Program-made: the position numbers and the translations under genes
Part shown: one piece after another, positions 9,478 through 19,646 of the stretch
Layout of the letters: the number at the start of each line of letters is the position of its first letter
Numbering within the stretch: position 1 is the first letter of the stretch
NCBI GenBank assembly: GCA_016787665.1
Contig: JAEUUC010000006.1
Span: 62,001-126,000, forward strand
DNA from: Cyclobacteriaceae bacterium
GTDB taxonomy: Bacteria > Bacteroidota > Bacteroidia > Cytophagales > Cyclobacteriaceae
Length of the DNA: 64,000 nt
Direction of reading: 5' to 3'
The notes under the pieces: model-generated
What the model saw: only the letters and a program-made list of their open reading frames with translations
Database searches by the model: none
Told to the model about the DNA's origin: nothing

Positions 9478-10752
9478 ATGTCCTCTTTTCAGAACTCCCT
9501 CCGCTATGCCCGACAGCAAGACCGGCTCGACCCGCTGCGCTCGTTTCGGTCCCAATTCCATCTGCCCAAAAGCAACGGGAAAAGCTGTATATACCTTTGC
9601 GGCAACTCGCTTGGGCTTCAACCCCGACTTACGCAGGACTTTGTCCAGCAAGAGCTTTCCGATTGGGCCAAGTTGGGTGTCGAGGGTCACTTTCACGCTC
9701 ATCGGCCCTGGCTACATTACCACAAGTTCAGCAAGAAGTCGCTGGCCCGGCTGGTGGGTGCCCGGCCCACCGAGGTGGTCTCGATGAATCAACTGACCGT
9801 TAACCTACATTTGTTGCTGGCCTCCTTCTACCAACCAACCCCGGGGCGATACAAAATTTTAACAGAGGCGCATGCCTTCTCGTCCGATCAATATGCAGTG
9901 GAGTCTCAATTGAAATGGCACGGAATAAATCCTGGATTGGGCTGGGTGGAGTTAAAGCCCCGGCCAGGCGAACATACGCTGCGCACAGCAGACATTCTGG
10001 ACGCCATCCAAGATCACGGAGACTCACTGGCCGTGGTCTTGTTGGGTGCCGTTCAATATTATTCAGGGCAGTTTTTTGATATTAAGGCGATCACACATGC
10101 CGCCCACCAGGTGGGTGCATTTGCCGGTTTTGATCTCGCCCATGCCATTGGAAATGTTCCGCTTGCTCTCCATGATCATGACGTTGACTTTGCGGTCTGG
10201 TGCAGTTACAAGTATCTCAACTCAGGCCCCGGAGGCATGGCCGGTGCTTTTGTTCACGACCGGCACGGATCGAATACCAACCTGCCGCGGCTCGCGGGCT
10301 GGTGGGGCCATAACGAGAAGGAGCGTTTTCAGATGAAAAAAGGATTCGTTCCCATGCCAGGCGCGGACGGCTGGCAGGTTTCCAATTTCCCGGTACTCAG
10401 CGGGGCAGCTCACCTGGCTTCACTCAGGATTTTTGACCAGGCCGGAATCAAGGCATTGCGAAAAAAAAGTACCAAACTCACCGGGTATCTGGAGTTTCTA
10501 TTGCGGAGCCTGCCACAAGCCGATTCATTTTTCTCGATCATTACCCCTGCCGAGGAAGAGCAGCGGGGCTGCCAGCTTTCGATCTTAATGAAGCAAAACG
10601 GAAAAAAGGTGTTTGACCGGTTAACCCGCAAGGGCGTTATTGCCGACTGGCGCGAGCCGGATGTCATTCGGGTGGCCCCTGTACCCTTGTACAATTCCTT
10701 CGAAGATGTTTTTCGGTTTGTTGAGTTATTCAAGAATGCGTTAAAAAAATGA
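9478..10752 (+). CDS. kynU: kynureninase
   Basis: A PLP enzyme of 424 residues that cleaves kynurenine or 3-hydroxykynurenine to (3-hydroxy)anthranilate and alanine. The cofactor lysine is Lys245 in WCSYKYLNSGPGG, preceded by the Asp219-Leu-Ala-His222 pair that holds the PLP ring; the CGNSLGLQP opening (41-49) is characteristic. The start ATG at 9478 follows a 21-bp gap after the DinB-like gene. The stop overlaps the ATG of kmo by 4 bp (ATGA), so the two are likely translated together. With kmo upstream in the reaction order, 3-hydroxykynurenine is the expected substrate. Confidence 0.96.
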   Translation: MSSFQNSLRYARQQDRLDPLRSFRSQFHLPKSNGKSCIYLCGNSLGLQPRLTQDFVQQELSDWAKLGVEGHFHAHRPWLHYHKFSKKSLARLVGARPTEVVSMNQLTVNLHLLLASFYQPTPGRYKILTEAHAFSSDQYAVESQLKWHGINPGLGWVELKPRPGEHTLRTADILDAIQDHGDSLAVVLLGAVQYYSGQFFDIKAITHAAHQVGAFAGFDLAHAIGNVPLALHDHDVDFAVWCSYKYLNSGPGGMAGAFVHDRHGSNTNLPRLAGWWGHNEKERFQMKKGFVPMPGADGWQVSNFPVLSGAAHLASLRIFDQAGIKALRKKSTKLTGYLEFLLRSLPQADSFFSIITPAEEEQRGCQLSILMKQNGKKVFDRLTRKGVIADWREPDVIRVAPVPLYNSFEDVFRFVELFKNALKK

Positions 10753-12083
10753 GCAATTTCTCTCGCCATATTGCGATCGTGGGTGCCGGATTGGTCGGTT
10801 CTTTACTGGCCATTTATCTCCGCAAACGTGGCTACCGCATCAGCGTTTTCGAGCGCAGGCCGGATATGCGCAGCAACCGGCTGGACAGTGGACGCTCCAT
10901 CAATCTGGCATTAAGCAATCGCGGCATTCGTGCCCTTCACGAAGTGGGGTTGGAGGATTTGCTGCGCCAAAACGCGATACCTATGCACGGCCGCATGATG
11001 CATGACGTTCGCGGTCAACTCACGTATCAACCCTACGGAACGGATGGGCAGTACATCAACTCGGTTTCGCGTAGCGGCCTGAACAAGGTGTTGATGACGG
11101 AAGCGGAACGCCAAGGCGCCCAATTGCATTTTGAGCATCGTTGCTCGCAGGTTGATTTGAACAACACCACGCTGACATTTCAGCATGATCCCACGCACAC
11201 CCATGCGTTTGATTACATCATCGGGGCGGATGGTGCATTCTCGGCCGCGCGCGGCATGATGCAATTCTCCGACCGATATGACTTCTCGCAAGACTACATT
11301 GAGCATGGTTACAAGGAGCTAACACTGCCCGCGGGTGACGGGCATGTTTTTCAAATGGAAAAGAATGCCCTGCACATATGGCCACGCGAACGGTACATGT
11401 TGATTGCTTTGCCTAACCCGGACGCCACCTTCACGTGCACCTTATTTTTTCCTTTTGAAGGAGATCCATCCTTTGCCACCCTGGCTACACCCCAAGCCGT
11501 ATCGGAATTCTTCAAAAATCAGTTTGCCGATATAGCCGACCGTATGCCTCATCTTCAGGATGAGTTTTTCGCGAATCCCACGGGATCGTTGGTTACCATG
11601 CGTTGCTATCCGTGGGTGCGAAACCGAACACTGCTGATCGGTGATGCCGCGCACGCCATCGTTCCGTTCTTTGGCCAGGGCATGAATGCGGGCTTTGAGG
11701 ACTGCCGTGTGCTGAATGATTTGTTGACGCAGTATAGCGATCGTTGGGAAGATGTATTGCCAGCCTTCCAGCAGTTGCGAAAACCAGACGCGGATGCTAT
11801 TGCCCAACTTGCTCTTGATAATTTTGTTGAAATGCGCGATCTGGTAGCTGATGCCGATTTCCTGCTTCGAAAGAAAATTGAGGCGCGCTTGCATCAACTG
11901 TACCCCAGCCAATGGATACCGCTATACTCGATGGTCACCTTCCACGACAATATCCGGTATTCGGATGCCTATGCAATCGGCCAACGACAGAAGAAAATCA
12001 TGGATCGCGTAATGGCCACACCCGGCATTGCCCAGACGTGGGAGTCTGTCAACTTTGAATCAATTGTAAATCAGCTCAACTAA
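10749..12083 (+). CDS. kmo: kynurenine 3-monooxygenase
   Basis: FAD- and NADPH-dependent aromatic hydroxylase that converts L-kynurenine to 3-hydroxykynurenine. The 444-residue protein has the FAD-binding GAGLVGSLL (12-20), the substrate-side SINLALSNRGIRAL, the internal DYIIGADGAFSAAR (DG motif) and the second FAD motif LLIGDAAHAIVPFFGQGMN (19 residues). Length fits the bacterial family, which lacks a long membrane tail. It is the last gene of the plus-strand kynurenine run and its stop is 2 bp from the convergent mltF stop. Tryptophan dioxygenase and kynurenine formamidase, needed to make its substrate, are not in the window. Confidence 0.95.
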   Translation: MSNFSRHIAIVGAGLVGSLLAIYLRKRGYRISVFERRPDMRSNRLDSGRSINLALSNRGIRALHEVGLEDLLRQNAIPMHGRMMHDVRGQLTYQPYGTDGQYINSVSRSGLNKVLMTEAERQGAQLHFEHRCSQVDLNNTTLTFQHDPTHTHAFDYIIGADGAFSAARGMMQFSDRYDFSQDYIEHGYKELTLPAGDGHVFQMEKNALHIWPRERYMLIALPNPDATFTCTLFFPFEGDPSFATLATPQAVSEFFKNQFADIADRMPHLQDEFFANPTGSLVTMRCYPWVRNRTLLIGDAAHAIVPFFGQGMNAGFEDCRVLNDLLTQYSDRWEDVLPAFQQLRKPDADAIAQLALDNFVEMRDLVADADFLLRKKIEARLHQLYPSQWIPLYSMVTFHDNIRYSDAYAIGQRQKKIMDRVMATPGIAQTWESVNFESIVNQLN

Positions 12084-12085
12084 AA

Positions 12086-13528
12086 CTATTCGGCTATGTG
12101 GGCTTTGTACTCCTCATAGCGATCCAAGACCGCCTTCACATACCGCACCGGTTCATCGCACCGGCAGTAACCGGCTTGCACCACCGGATCCCGATAATAT
12201 TGCGGAATCGCCTTACGCGTCATAAACGCTTCTACCTGATCGTCCCACACAGTAGGGTTATAGCCATACTTTTTTGCCAGGTTGCGGGCATCCAGCACGT
12301 GACCCAGGCCGGCATTGTAGGAGGCCAGCACGAATTTCACGCGCTGCTCCTCATCGTCTATTGTCTTTTTCCAGTTATCATCCAGAAATTTCAACAGGCG
12401 CACACCCGTGCGTATGTTTTCATCCACATTCGTAAGATCTTTAGCTTTGAAAAACTCGCCCGTCTCCGGCATCACCTGCATCAGCCCAATGGCTCCCGCC
12501 CAGGACTCAACCTTTGGATCAAAGTTTGATTCCTGAAAAGCAATTGCCGCAAGCAAACGCCAATCCCACCCGATGATGGCGGCCTGCTCTTTGAATTTGG
12601 AATCGAACGGTGAAAGATTGTTGGCCGTTAAGGTCGAGTAGTCACTGGCAAACCGCTGCATGGTCGATCGTGGGCTTTCAAAATACTTGCGGTATAAGAT
12701 TGGTTGAATGCCATTTTTCCGGCTTTGAATTAACCACGTATCGATTTGTGTTAACAACACAGGCGCATTCAAACGAACGGCCCAGGCGATCTGCTGGGGC
12801 GTGCTCAATACGGTGCTGATATCCAGATTGGGATAGTACAGTTGATTCACCTGGGCTAACGTTTGGTCCGTCACCGTGTACTTGATCTCCCCTGTAGCGA
12901 CCTTACGGATAAGCGACTCGGTTTGCGCATCAGCGCTGTCTTCAACAATCTGAATACCCCCTCCGATTTCGCGGGAGAGATTCTGCAGACGCTCGGCAAA
13001 GGAAGAATTTTTTAGTACATGCACTTCCTTGCCGGCCAGTTCCACCGGGTTACGAAGCAGGGATTTTTCCCACATGGAGGTCGGTTGCATCCGCCAGTTC
13101 GCAGGCTTCTTCTGTACCAGCACTTGCGAAGTAGTGAAATGGGGTGTGGTAAACGCCACGACCTTCTTTCGTTCCTCCGTCACGGTCAACGGGAACGCGA
13201 CAATATCGCCTTCGCCCTTGTTGAGCCGGATAATAGCCTCTTCTATACCGGAAATCACTTTAACCTTGAGCTCGATCTTCAAGTGTTTAGCCAGTCGCTG
13301 CAGCATTTCATACTCATAGCCCATCGTTCGTCCCTTGTAAATAAAGAACGAAACTGAGTTGTTATCGACCAGGGCGGTGATGTAGCCACGGGCCCGGATT
13401 TTTTCAAAGTCAAGATCAACCGGCTGAGGAATACCCGATTCCGGGCTGTTTTGGCTGTTTTTTCCGCATTGCACGAACACCACAGCCAGCAGGCAAACAA
13501 CTGCGAAAACAAAAAACGGCCTGCGCAT
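12086..13528 (-). CDS. mltF: membrane-bound lytic murein transglycosylase F-like
   Basis: A 480-residue predicted lipoprotein (hydrophobic N-terminus ending in Cys21) with two parts: an extracellular solute-binding (SBP_bac_3) domain from about 45 to 275 and a C-terminal lysozyme-like SLT domain. The catalytic Glu sits in AIAFQESNFDP at about residue 330, followed by GAIGLMQVMPETG and LASYNAGLGHV, the signature blocks of family 1 transglycosylases. It would cleave glycan strands in the periplasm, with the SBP-like domain acting as a regulatory sensor as in E. coli MltF. It lies downstream of the TonB receptor gene, but a terminator separates them. It converges on kmo. Confidence 0.9.
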   Translation of the reverse strand: MRRPFFVFAVVCLLAVVFVQCGKNSQNSPESGIPQPVDLDFEKIRARGYITALVDNNSVSFFIYKGRTMGYEYEMLQRLAKHLKIELKVKVISGIEEAIIRLNKGEGDIVAFPLTVTEERKKVVAFTTPHFTTSQVLVQKKPANWRMQPTSMWEKSLLRNPVELAGKEVHVLKNSSFAERLQNLSREIGGGIQIVEDSADAQTESLIRKVATGEIKYTVTDQTLAQVNQLYYPNLDISTVLSTPQQIAWAVRLNAPVLLTQIDTWLIQSRKNGIQPILYRKYFESPRSTMQRFASDYSTLTANNLSPFDSKFKEQAAIIGWDWRLLAAIAFQESNFDPKVESWAGAIGLMQVMPETGEFFKAKDLTNVDENIRTGVRLLKFLDDNWKKTIDDEEQRVKFVLASYNAGLGHVLDARNLAKKYGYNPTVWDDQVEAFMTRKAIPQYYRDPVVQAGYCRCDEPVRYVKAVLDRYEEYKAHIAE

Positions 13529-13558
13529 AGTGGAAGGTACGCAGAAGACGGGGGAATA

Positions 13559-13585
13559 AAAAAAGGGGCCGAAGCCCCTTTTTTA
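13559..13585 (-). terminator. rho-independent terminator after TonB receptor gene
   Basis: A GGGGC-CGAA-GCCCC hairpin flanked by A and T runs on both sides, so it can work in either direction. It lies 17 bp past the receptor stop codon and upstream of mltF. Confidence 0.8.
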
Positions 13586-13601
13586 CTCGTATTTTCAAGC
13601 A

Positions 13602-16600
13602 CTAGTTGAAAATGTAACGAATGCTAAACTGCATTTGCCAAACATCGGCCAGTGTAGTCGATGATTGAAATGTCTGTGTGATCGGATTAACTACACCACT
13701 CGTCACTGACAATGGCACCAAGCGGTAAACCGGCTGCCCCGCGGCATTTTTTGAACGATAGTTCAACGGCTGGGTAGTGACAGGGACCTCACCTACCCCC
13801 CAACGACCTTCTTTGCTGAATTCACCAGATGGTGCACTTTTTGCAAACATGGTGCTAAGCATATTGCCAAAGTTTATGATATCCGCACGAACCTGAAGGG
13901 TATTGCGCTTTCCGTTAACATCAAGGAAAAATTCTTGCGCAATCGACAAATCAGCGCGGAAGACCCAAGGCAGTAACGCTCCGTTCCGCTCAGCCCAGTC
14001 GCCCCGATTCTTGCTGAGATACGGGTCTTGATTAATAAAGGCATCCCAGTCAGCAGCCTGCTGGGTGGCCGTATAAGGCGCAGAAGCTCCGGTTGGGGTG
14101 TACGTTTCAAATATCATGTCGGACTGGTCGCGGGGAATATAGATCAGGTCGTTGTTCGCGCCATCACCGTTCATATCGTTCGATACCCGGTAGCTGTAGC
14201 GGCCCTGGTTGCGCCCTTCCCAGAATAAGGAAATCTGAGTGGCTCCAAAATTGAGATACTCTTTACGGTAGCTGGCTGTGGCGATAACCCGGTGACGCTG
14301 ATCTTGATTGTTGTAAGCCAAGGGGGCGTTGTTGGGGTCAAAAACAATCGGATTATTGGTCCATGATCCACGTGCAATTGACCCGGGATCAATGATGTTC
14401 TTTGCCCGACCAAAATTGTAGGCAGCCATCGCGTAGAAGCCCTTCGTCAGCGGCTTTTCAATCTTAACCGCAAACGACTGAGAGTAACCCTTGTTCGTAT
14501 TGGTCAGGACTTCCGCACTTGTAACGGTGTAGGGCGCGCTTGGGTACAAACGGTTTTGGGTCCACTGGAGGCGACCGTCAGGGTTACCGAACGAAGACTG
14601 GGCGGCAGGCAAATTGGCATTGAAGTATGTGATGCCATTAACGTCCTGAGAATAGATGAACTCCAAGGTTCCTACAAGGCCAAACGGTAATTTTTGATCC
14701 ACCGCGATATTAGTTCGCCAAACCTGAGGGAACTTAAAATCAGGATCCGTTGCCGCCAATTCTACTGACGATGGCAAGGTTGGAGTTGCTGGTATATAGG
14801 CCGTTGGATCTGGATTGAATGGCCGGAGTGTGGTATTGTTCAATTCCTCGAAACCAGTCAACACACCGTTATTTCCGATTTGATTGGAAATCCAAACGAA
14901 CACCGGGCGACCGGTAAACAATCCTGTTCCTCCGCGAACCTGGGTGCTACGATTTCCAAAAACATCGTAGTTAAATCCGAGACGGGGCGAAATCAAAGCC
15001 GTGGACTTAGGAAGCTGTTTCGTGTTAATTGAATAAGGGTTACCATCCGGGTCGCGGAATGTAAGCGTCTCTACCGTGGAGTTCGCAAACCCGGTATCAG
15101 CAAACTTGGGAACATCAACACGGAGCCCAGCCGTGATATTCAGATTCTTGATTGGCTCGAATTCATCCTGAAGGTAAACACCCATATATGTGACCTTAGT
15201 CGGCTGTACAGGCTCGGCACCGCCCGGCAGAGCCGAGTAACGCAACTGAAATCTGCGGAGGGTGGGGTCATTCGCAGGGTTAGCATCGGTTGCCGCGTAC
15301 CAATCGGCTAAGCTATTATACACATATACGCTCTGGGAACCGGGAAAGAAAACGTTCTCGAACTGAAGGTGTTCAAGGTTGAAACCTGCTGTCAGCGTGT
15401 GCTTGCCCATGTAGTAGGTGAAATTGTCCTGAAGCTGGAATGTCTTGTAGTTCAATTTGTTGTTAGGCGTAAAGGGTTCAAAACCAAAGCTGATATACGT
15501 TGTGCTGGCATTTTGAATTTCAACCAATGGGAAAAAATCACCGCGTGAGCCACGATCCTCATTTTGAATAGTATAGCCAACCATCAATTGGTTCGACATT
15601 TTGTCACCGAGTCGGGAATTCAACTCCGCAACCAAAGAGTGAATGCTCTCTTTTTGGATGTAGTTTGTATTCTGGTAATTCAGCGCGTTATTATTTGTTC
15701 TTCTGTTACCAAATCCTAACGAGTTACTATTGCTTGCCAGCACATCCGTCTCAGAAATCAGGCTATTGTACCGGAGACTGAGTTTATGATTTTGATTCAC
15801 ATTGTAATCAAGTTTTACCAGAAACTTATCGCTGGTCGTCTCATTGTTGTAGCTTTCATACGGTCCAGTCTCGTATCCATAGTTGCTGCTTAAGAAGGAA
15901 CTAAGCGCGTCAAGATCCGACTTCAGTACCCGAGTTACATTGCCTGTGACCGGCTCCCCGCCAAGATTGGAACGGAATGATGTTGCCGGGTCGCTTCTCC
16001 GCTCAGATTCCGCGTTTAAGAAAAAGAAAAGCTTGTTTTTGACAATTGGCCCGCCAACTCGAAAACCGTACTGTTTCACATCAAAGTTCTGGGTGATCAC
16101 ATCGCGACCGTTGGCAACGTCACCTACAAAATTTTCGTTGCGAAAATTATAAAACACGGAGCCGCTAACTTCATTTGTTCCGCTTCGGGTAACCGCGTTT
16201 ACACCAGCTCCAACGAACCCCGCCTGACGTACATCGAATGGTGCGATATTAACCTGAATCTCATCAATCGCATCCAGCGAGATTGGAGTTGAACCTGTTC
16301 GCCCGCCTGGTTGAGCTGCCAAACCAAAACTATTGTTGAAAGATGAACCATCGATCGTGATATTATTAAAACGTGCATCAGCCCCGATGAAGGACTGTCC
16401 GCTTGCCTGGGGTGTCAGGCGAGTAAAGTCATTAATGGAACGACTTATGGTAGGAAGGGTGTTGATGGTTTGAGTTGTAATATTGGTTGCCGCACCGGTC
16501 CGGTCAGAAGAAAAGACATCACTTTTGACCCCTGACACAACCACCTCCGTTAACTGCGTGGCCTCCTCAACCATTTGGACATTGAGATTTGCGGCAGTTC

Positions 16601-16895
16601 CAAGGCTTAGGAAAATGTCGTTGTAAACCGATTCCTTGTAGCCGACAAACGAAACCTTTACCGTGTAAGGGCCGCCAATTCGCATACCAGGAATCGTAAA
16701 TCGGCCATCCGCCAGGGATGAGGTTCCGTAGGTGGTACCGGAAGGATTGTGGGTTGCCACAATGTTTGCTCCAGGGATTGATTGCCCTTGGGCATCAACC
16801 ACCTTACCGGTAATTGAAGAGTTGGTTACGCCCTGCCCTAACGCACATGCAGTGGCCAACAACCCAAGGCAAAAGGTTAGTAGATGTTTCCTCAT
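13602..16895 (-). CDS. TonB-dependent outer-membrane receptor, Oar-like
   Basis: A 1097-residue outer-membrane receptor. After a signal peptide (MRKHLLTFCLGLLATACALG) come a carboxypeptidase-regulatory-like domain at about 24-110 (GKVVDAQGQSIPGANIVA), a plug at about 115-235 (VTRSGTNEVSGSVFYNFRN) and a long beta-barrel ending in an aromatic-rich strand (WQMQFSIRYIFN). This layout is that of the Oar/CarboxypepD_reg TonB receptors common in Bacteroidota and Myxococcus. No SusD-like partner is adjacent, which argues against a SusCD glycan system; a peptide or protein ligand is possible because the divergent neighbour is an M14 peptidase. Ligand unknown. Confidence 0.92.
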   Translation of the reverse strand: MRKHLLTFCLGLLATACALGQGVTNSSITGKVVDAQGQSIPGANIVATHNPSGTTYGTSSLADGRFTIPGMRIGGPYTVKVSFVGYKESVYNDIFLSLGTAANLNVQMVEEATQLTEVVVSGVKSDVFSSDRTGAATNITTQTINTLPTISRSINDFTRLTPQASGQSFIGADARFNNITIDGSSFNNSFGLAAQPGGRTGSTPISLDAIDEIQVNIAPFDVRQAGFVGAGVNAVTRSGTNEVSGSVFYNFRNENFVGDVANGRDVITQNFDVKQYGFRVGGPIVKNKLFFFLNAESERRSDPATSFRSNLGGEPVTGNVTRVLKSDLDALSSFLSSNYGYETGPYESYNNETTSDKFLVKLDYNVNQNHKLSLRYNSLISETDVLASNSNSLGFGNRRTNNNALNYQNTNYIQKESIHSLVAELNSRLGDKMSNQLMVGYTIQNEDRGSRGDFFPLVEIQNASTTYISFGFEPFTPNNKLNYKTFQLQDNFTYYMGKHTLTAGFNLEHLQFENVFFPGSQSVYVYNSLADWYAATDANPANDPTLRRFQLRYSALPGGAEPVQPTKVTYMGVYLQDEFEPIKNLNITAGLRVDVPKFADTGFANSTVETLTFRDPDGNPYSINTKQLPKSTALISPRLGFNYDVFGNRSTQVRGGTGLFTGRPVFVWISNQIGNNGVLTGFEELNNTTLRPFNPDPTAYIPATPTLPSSVELAATDPDFKFPQVWRTNIAVDQKLPFGLVGTLEFIYSQDVNGITYFNANLPAAQSSFGNPDGRLQWTQNRLYPSAPYTVTSAEVLTNTNKGYSQSFAVKIEKPLTKGFYAMAAYNFGRAKNIIDPGSIARGSWTNNPIVFDPNNAPLAYNNQDQRHRVIATASYRKEYLNFGATQISLFWEGRNQGRYSYRVSNDMNGDGANNDLIYIPRDQSDMIFETYTPTGASAPYTATQQAADWDAFINQDPYLSKNRGDWAERNGALLPWVFRADLSIAQEFFLDVNGKRNTLQVRADIINFGNMLSTMFAKSAPSGEFSKEGRWGVGEVPVTTQPLNYRSKNAAGQPVYRLVPLSVTSGVVNPITQTFQSSTTLADVWQMQFSIRYIFN

Positions 16896-16929
16896 AAGTT
16901 TTGGTGTTTAGTTTCTGTAAAATGACCGG

Positions 16930-16937
16930 CAAAAATA
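16930..16937 (-). promoter_or_regulatory. candidate -7 element for TonB receptor gene
   Basis: TATTTTTG on the minus strand matches TAnnTTTG exactly and sits 34 bp before the receptor ATG. No clear -33 TTG is seen at the right distance. The rest of the 193-bp gap between the divergent receptor and M14 peptidase genes shows no other feature I can support. Confidence 0.5.
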
Positions 16938-17088
16938 TCCCTTTTGGGCATCCCGCCTTCCATCCTGATTTTAAATATTTCGCACATTTTGTTAACAAAC
17001 AGGAAACCTTTGCCAGCTATCAAAAATACCTTGGATGGTCACGCAGAATACCCTTAATTCCGTCATTATTAACTATTTAGACTTTACC

Positions 17089-19638
17089 ATGAAAAAGACG
17101 CTTGCAGCGATTTGCTTTGTTTTGCTGGTTGTAGCCGCCCAGGCACAGCCTGATTTAGGCTATTACCTTCCCCCCGGGGTCCAATACAACCCGGCCATAC
17201 CTACCCCGGCTAAATTGCTGGGCTTTGAAGTGGGCGAGTGGCACGCCAGCCACGATCAGGTCGTGGCATACATGAAAGCGATGGATGCGGCCTCCGACCG
17301 CATCACGTTGCAGCAAACCGGCCTGACACATGAGGCTCGCCCGCTCCTGCTGCTAACTATTACTTCGCCAAAAAATCATGGAAATATTGAATCCATTCGC
17401 CAACAACACCTGCAACTGGGTGATGCCAACCGGGCCAGTCAGCTCGACACGAAGACGATGCCGGCTGTGTTTTACCTCGGATGCTCCATCCACGGCAATG
17501 AAGCCAGCGGAGTGAATGCCGGCTTACTCATGGTCTACCATCTGGCCGCTGCCCAGGGCCCTGAAATCGAAAAATATCTTGACCAAACCATCATCCTGTT
17601 TGATCCCGCCTTTAACCCAGACGGTATTCAACGCTTCTCGGGCTGGGTGAATTCACGCAAGAGCAAATTGATTTCGGCCGACCCTAACGACACAGAACAT
17701 AATGAGGCGTGGCCGGGCGGGCGCTTCAACCATTATTGGTTCGATTTGAACCGCGATTGGCTGGTGGCCCAGCATCCTGAGTCGCAAGCTCGGGCCCGGC
17801 AATTTCAACAATGGCGCCCCAACGTACTCACCGACCACCACGAACAGGGCACCAATGCCACGTTCTTTTTCATGCCCGGAGTGCCTTCGCGGGTTAACCC
17901 GCTAACCCCGCCCCGCAACCAGGAACTGACCAAAAAGATGGGCGAATACCATGCAAAAGCGCTTGATGAAATCGGTTCACTCTACTTTACCCAAGAGGGC
18001 TATGACGACTTTTATTATGGCAAAGGATCCACCTTCCCCGATATTCAGGGTTCGATCGGTATCTTATTTGAACAAGCTAGTTCACGTGGCCATGCCCAGG
18101 AAAGCACGAATGGCGTGTTGCGCTTTCCGTTTACCGTGCGAAACCAATTCGTAACCATGCTTAGCTCACTGAAGGCCACCAATGAAATGCGCGAAGAACT
18201 GCTGAATTATCAACGGGAGTTTTTCCGCAATGCGGCAGCAGAGGCCGCCAAAGACGTGACAAAGGCATTCATCGTGGGCTCCAAAGACAAAGCCCGGGCC
18301 TTCCATTTCGCAGAAATGGCCATCCGGCAGAACATTGATGTACATAAGCCCTCCGGCAACGTCACGATCAACGGTCAAACCTTTGATGCCGAATCCGCTT
18401 ATGTTATCCCCTGCAATCAGACGCAATACAAGCTGGTGAAGAGTCTATTCTTCAAGCAAACCAAATTCACGGATAGCATTTTTTATGACATCTCCAGTTG
18501 GACCCTTCCGCTTGCGTTTGGCCTGCAGTATGAAGAATTGAAGACCTCAACGGCAGCCGGTGAAAAAATCTCTGATCTCAAAATGCCGACCGGCAAAATA
18601 ATCGGCCAGGGCGACTACGCGTATGTGATTGAACCGTACGGCTACTACACGCCCCGTGCCATTTACCGGCTGCTGGAAAAAGGCATTCGCGTGAAAGTTG
18701 CCAACGAACCCTTTCATGGCGCGGGCAAGCGCTTCGATCGCGGCAGCTTTATGATTTCAGTTGACAACCAGGATCGCCTGCCCGATCAGCTTGCCGTGTG
18801 GATGAAAGACATTACCGAGAAAGATGGGTTGGATGTTTATGCGCTCGGCACGGGCCTCGATTATACGGGCGTAAGTTTGGGTAGCAGTTCATTCACCACC
18901 CTGCGGAAACCGGAAATCGCTATTCTGGTGGAAGGTGGCGTATCGCCCACCGATGCAGGCGAACTGTGGCACTTGCTGGACGTGCGGTATCAGATTCCTG
19001 TCACCCTCATGCCCATTTCCGTCTTCAACACCACATCGCTGGCCAAATACAATACGCTGCTGATGCCGGAGGGTAGCTACTCACAAATCAGCGAAAGCGG
19101 AAGAGAAAAACTGAAGGCGTGGGTTCAGAGCGGTGGAACGTTAATCGGATTTGAACGGGCGCTCAACTGGCTTACGTCAGCCGGCCTCGCCAAATTTGAT
19201 ATGAAAAAAGAAGACGAGAAGAAAGAACCGGCCAAGCCCAGACCCTACGCAGATTTGGATGAAGCGCTGAGGGCGCAAGAAACCAGCGGGGCAATTTTTG
19301 AAGCCGATGTTGATCTGACGCATCCGATATTTTATGGCTACACCTCGGCCAAAATTCCGGTGTTCAAAGCCAACAACCTGTTCATGACCAAAGCAAACGG
19401 GGCGTACGCGAACCCCCTGGTTTTTGGCGCTAACCCCTTGATCAGCGGATACATCTCGCGCCCGAATTATGATAAACTGAAAAACTCCTCCGGTCTGGGC
19501 ATCACCGCTCTGGGCCGCGGACGAGTCATTGGCTTTACCGAGAACATGGCTTTTCGGGCATTCTGGTTTGGCTCCAACAAGATGTTGATGAATGCGATCT
19601 ATTACGGGCACCTGATCAGTGCGGAGGCGGGTAGGTGA
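17089..19638 (+). CDS. M14-family zinc carboxypeptidase, secreted
   Basis: A secreted 849-residue zinc peptidase. The ATG at 17089 gives a clear signal peptide (MKKTLAAICFVLLVVAAQAQ); an in-frame ATG 54 bp upstream would bury it. The M14 zinc motif HxxE is His135-Gly-Asn-Glu138 in GCSIHGNEASG, and later blocks FDLNRDWLVAQHPES and TDHHEQGTNATFFFMPG supply the Asn-Arg substrate pocket and third ligand. The C-terminal third (LVEGGVSPTDAGELWHLLD through SGGTLIGFE) resembles a glutamine-amidotransferase-like fold without obvious catalytic residues. It is divergent from the TonB receptor gene and has its own terminator. Confidence 0.88.
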   Translation: MKKTLAAICFVLLVVAAQAQPDLGYYLPPGVQYNPAIPTPAKLLGFEVGEWHASHDQVVAYMKAMDAASDRITLQQTGLTHEARPLLLLTITSPKNHGNIESIRQQHLQLGDANRASQLDTKTMPAVFYLGCSIHGNEASGVNAGLLMVYHLAAAQGPEIEKYLDQTIILFDPAFNPDGIQRFSGWVNSRKSKLISADPNDTEHNEAWPGGRFNHYWFDLNRDWLVAQHPESQARARQFQQWRPNVLTDHHEQGTNATFFFMPGVPSRVNPLTPPRNQELTKKMGEYHAKALDEIGSLYFTQEGYDDFYYGKGSTFPDIQGSIGILFEQASSRGHAQESTNGVLRFPFTVRNQFVTMLSSLKATNEMREELLNYQREFFRNAAAEAAKDVTKAFIVGSKDKARAFHFAEMAIRQNIDVHKPSGNVTINGQTFDAESAYVIPCNQTQYKLVKSLFFKQTKFTDSIFYDISSWTLPLAFGLQYEELKTSTAAGEKISDLKMPTGKIIGQGDYAYVIEPYGYYTPRAIYRLLEKGIRVKVANEPFHGAGKRFDRGSFMISVDNQDRLPDQLAVWMKDITEKDGLDVYALGTGLDYTGVSLGSSSFTTLRKPEIAILVEGGVSPTDAGELWHLLDVRYQIPVTLMPISVFNTTSLAKYNTLLMPEGSYSQISESGREKLKAWVQSGGTLIGFERALNWLTSAGLAKFDMKKEDEKKEPAKPRPYADLDEALRAQETSGAIFEADVDLTHPIFYGYTSAKIPVFKANNLFMTKANGAYANPLVFGANPLISGYISRPNYDKLKNSSGLGITALGRGRVIGFTENMAFRAFWFGSNKMLMNAIYYGHLISAEAGR

Positions 19639-19646
19639 TACACAAC

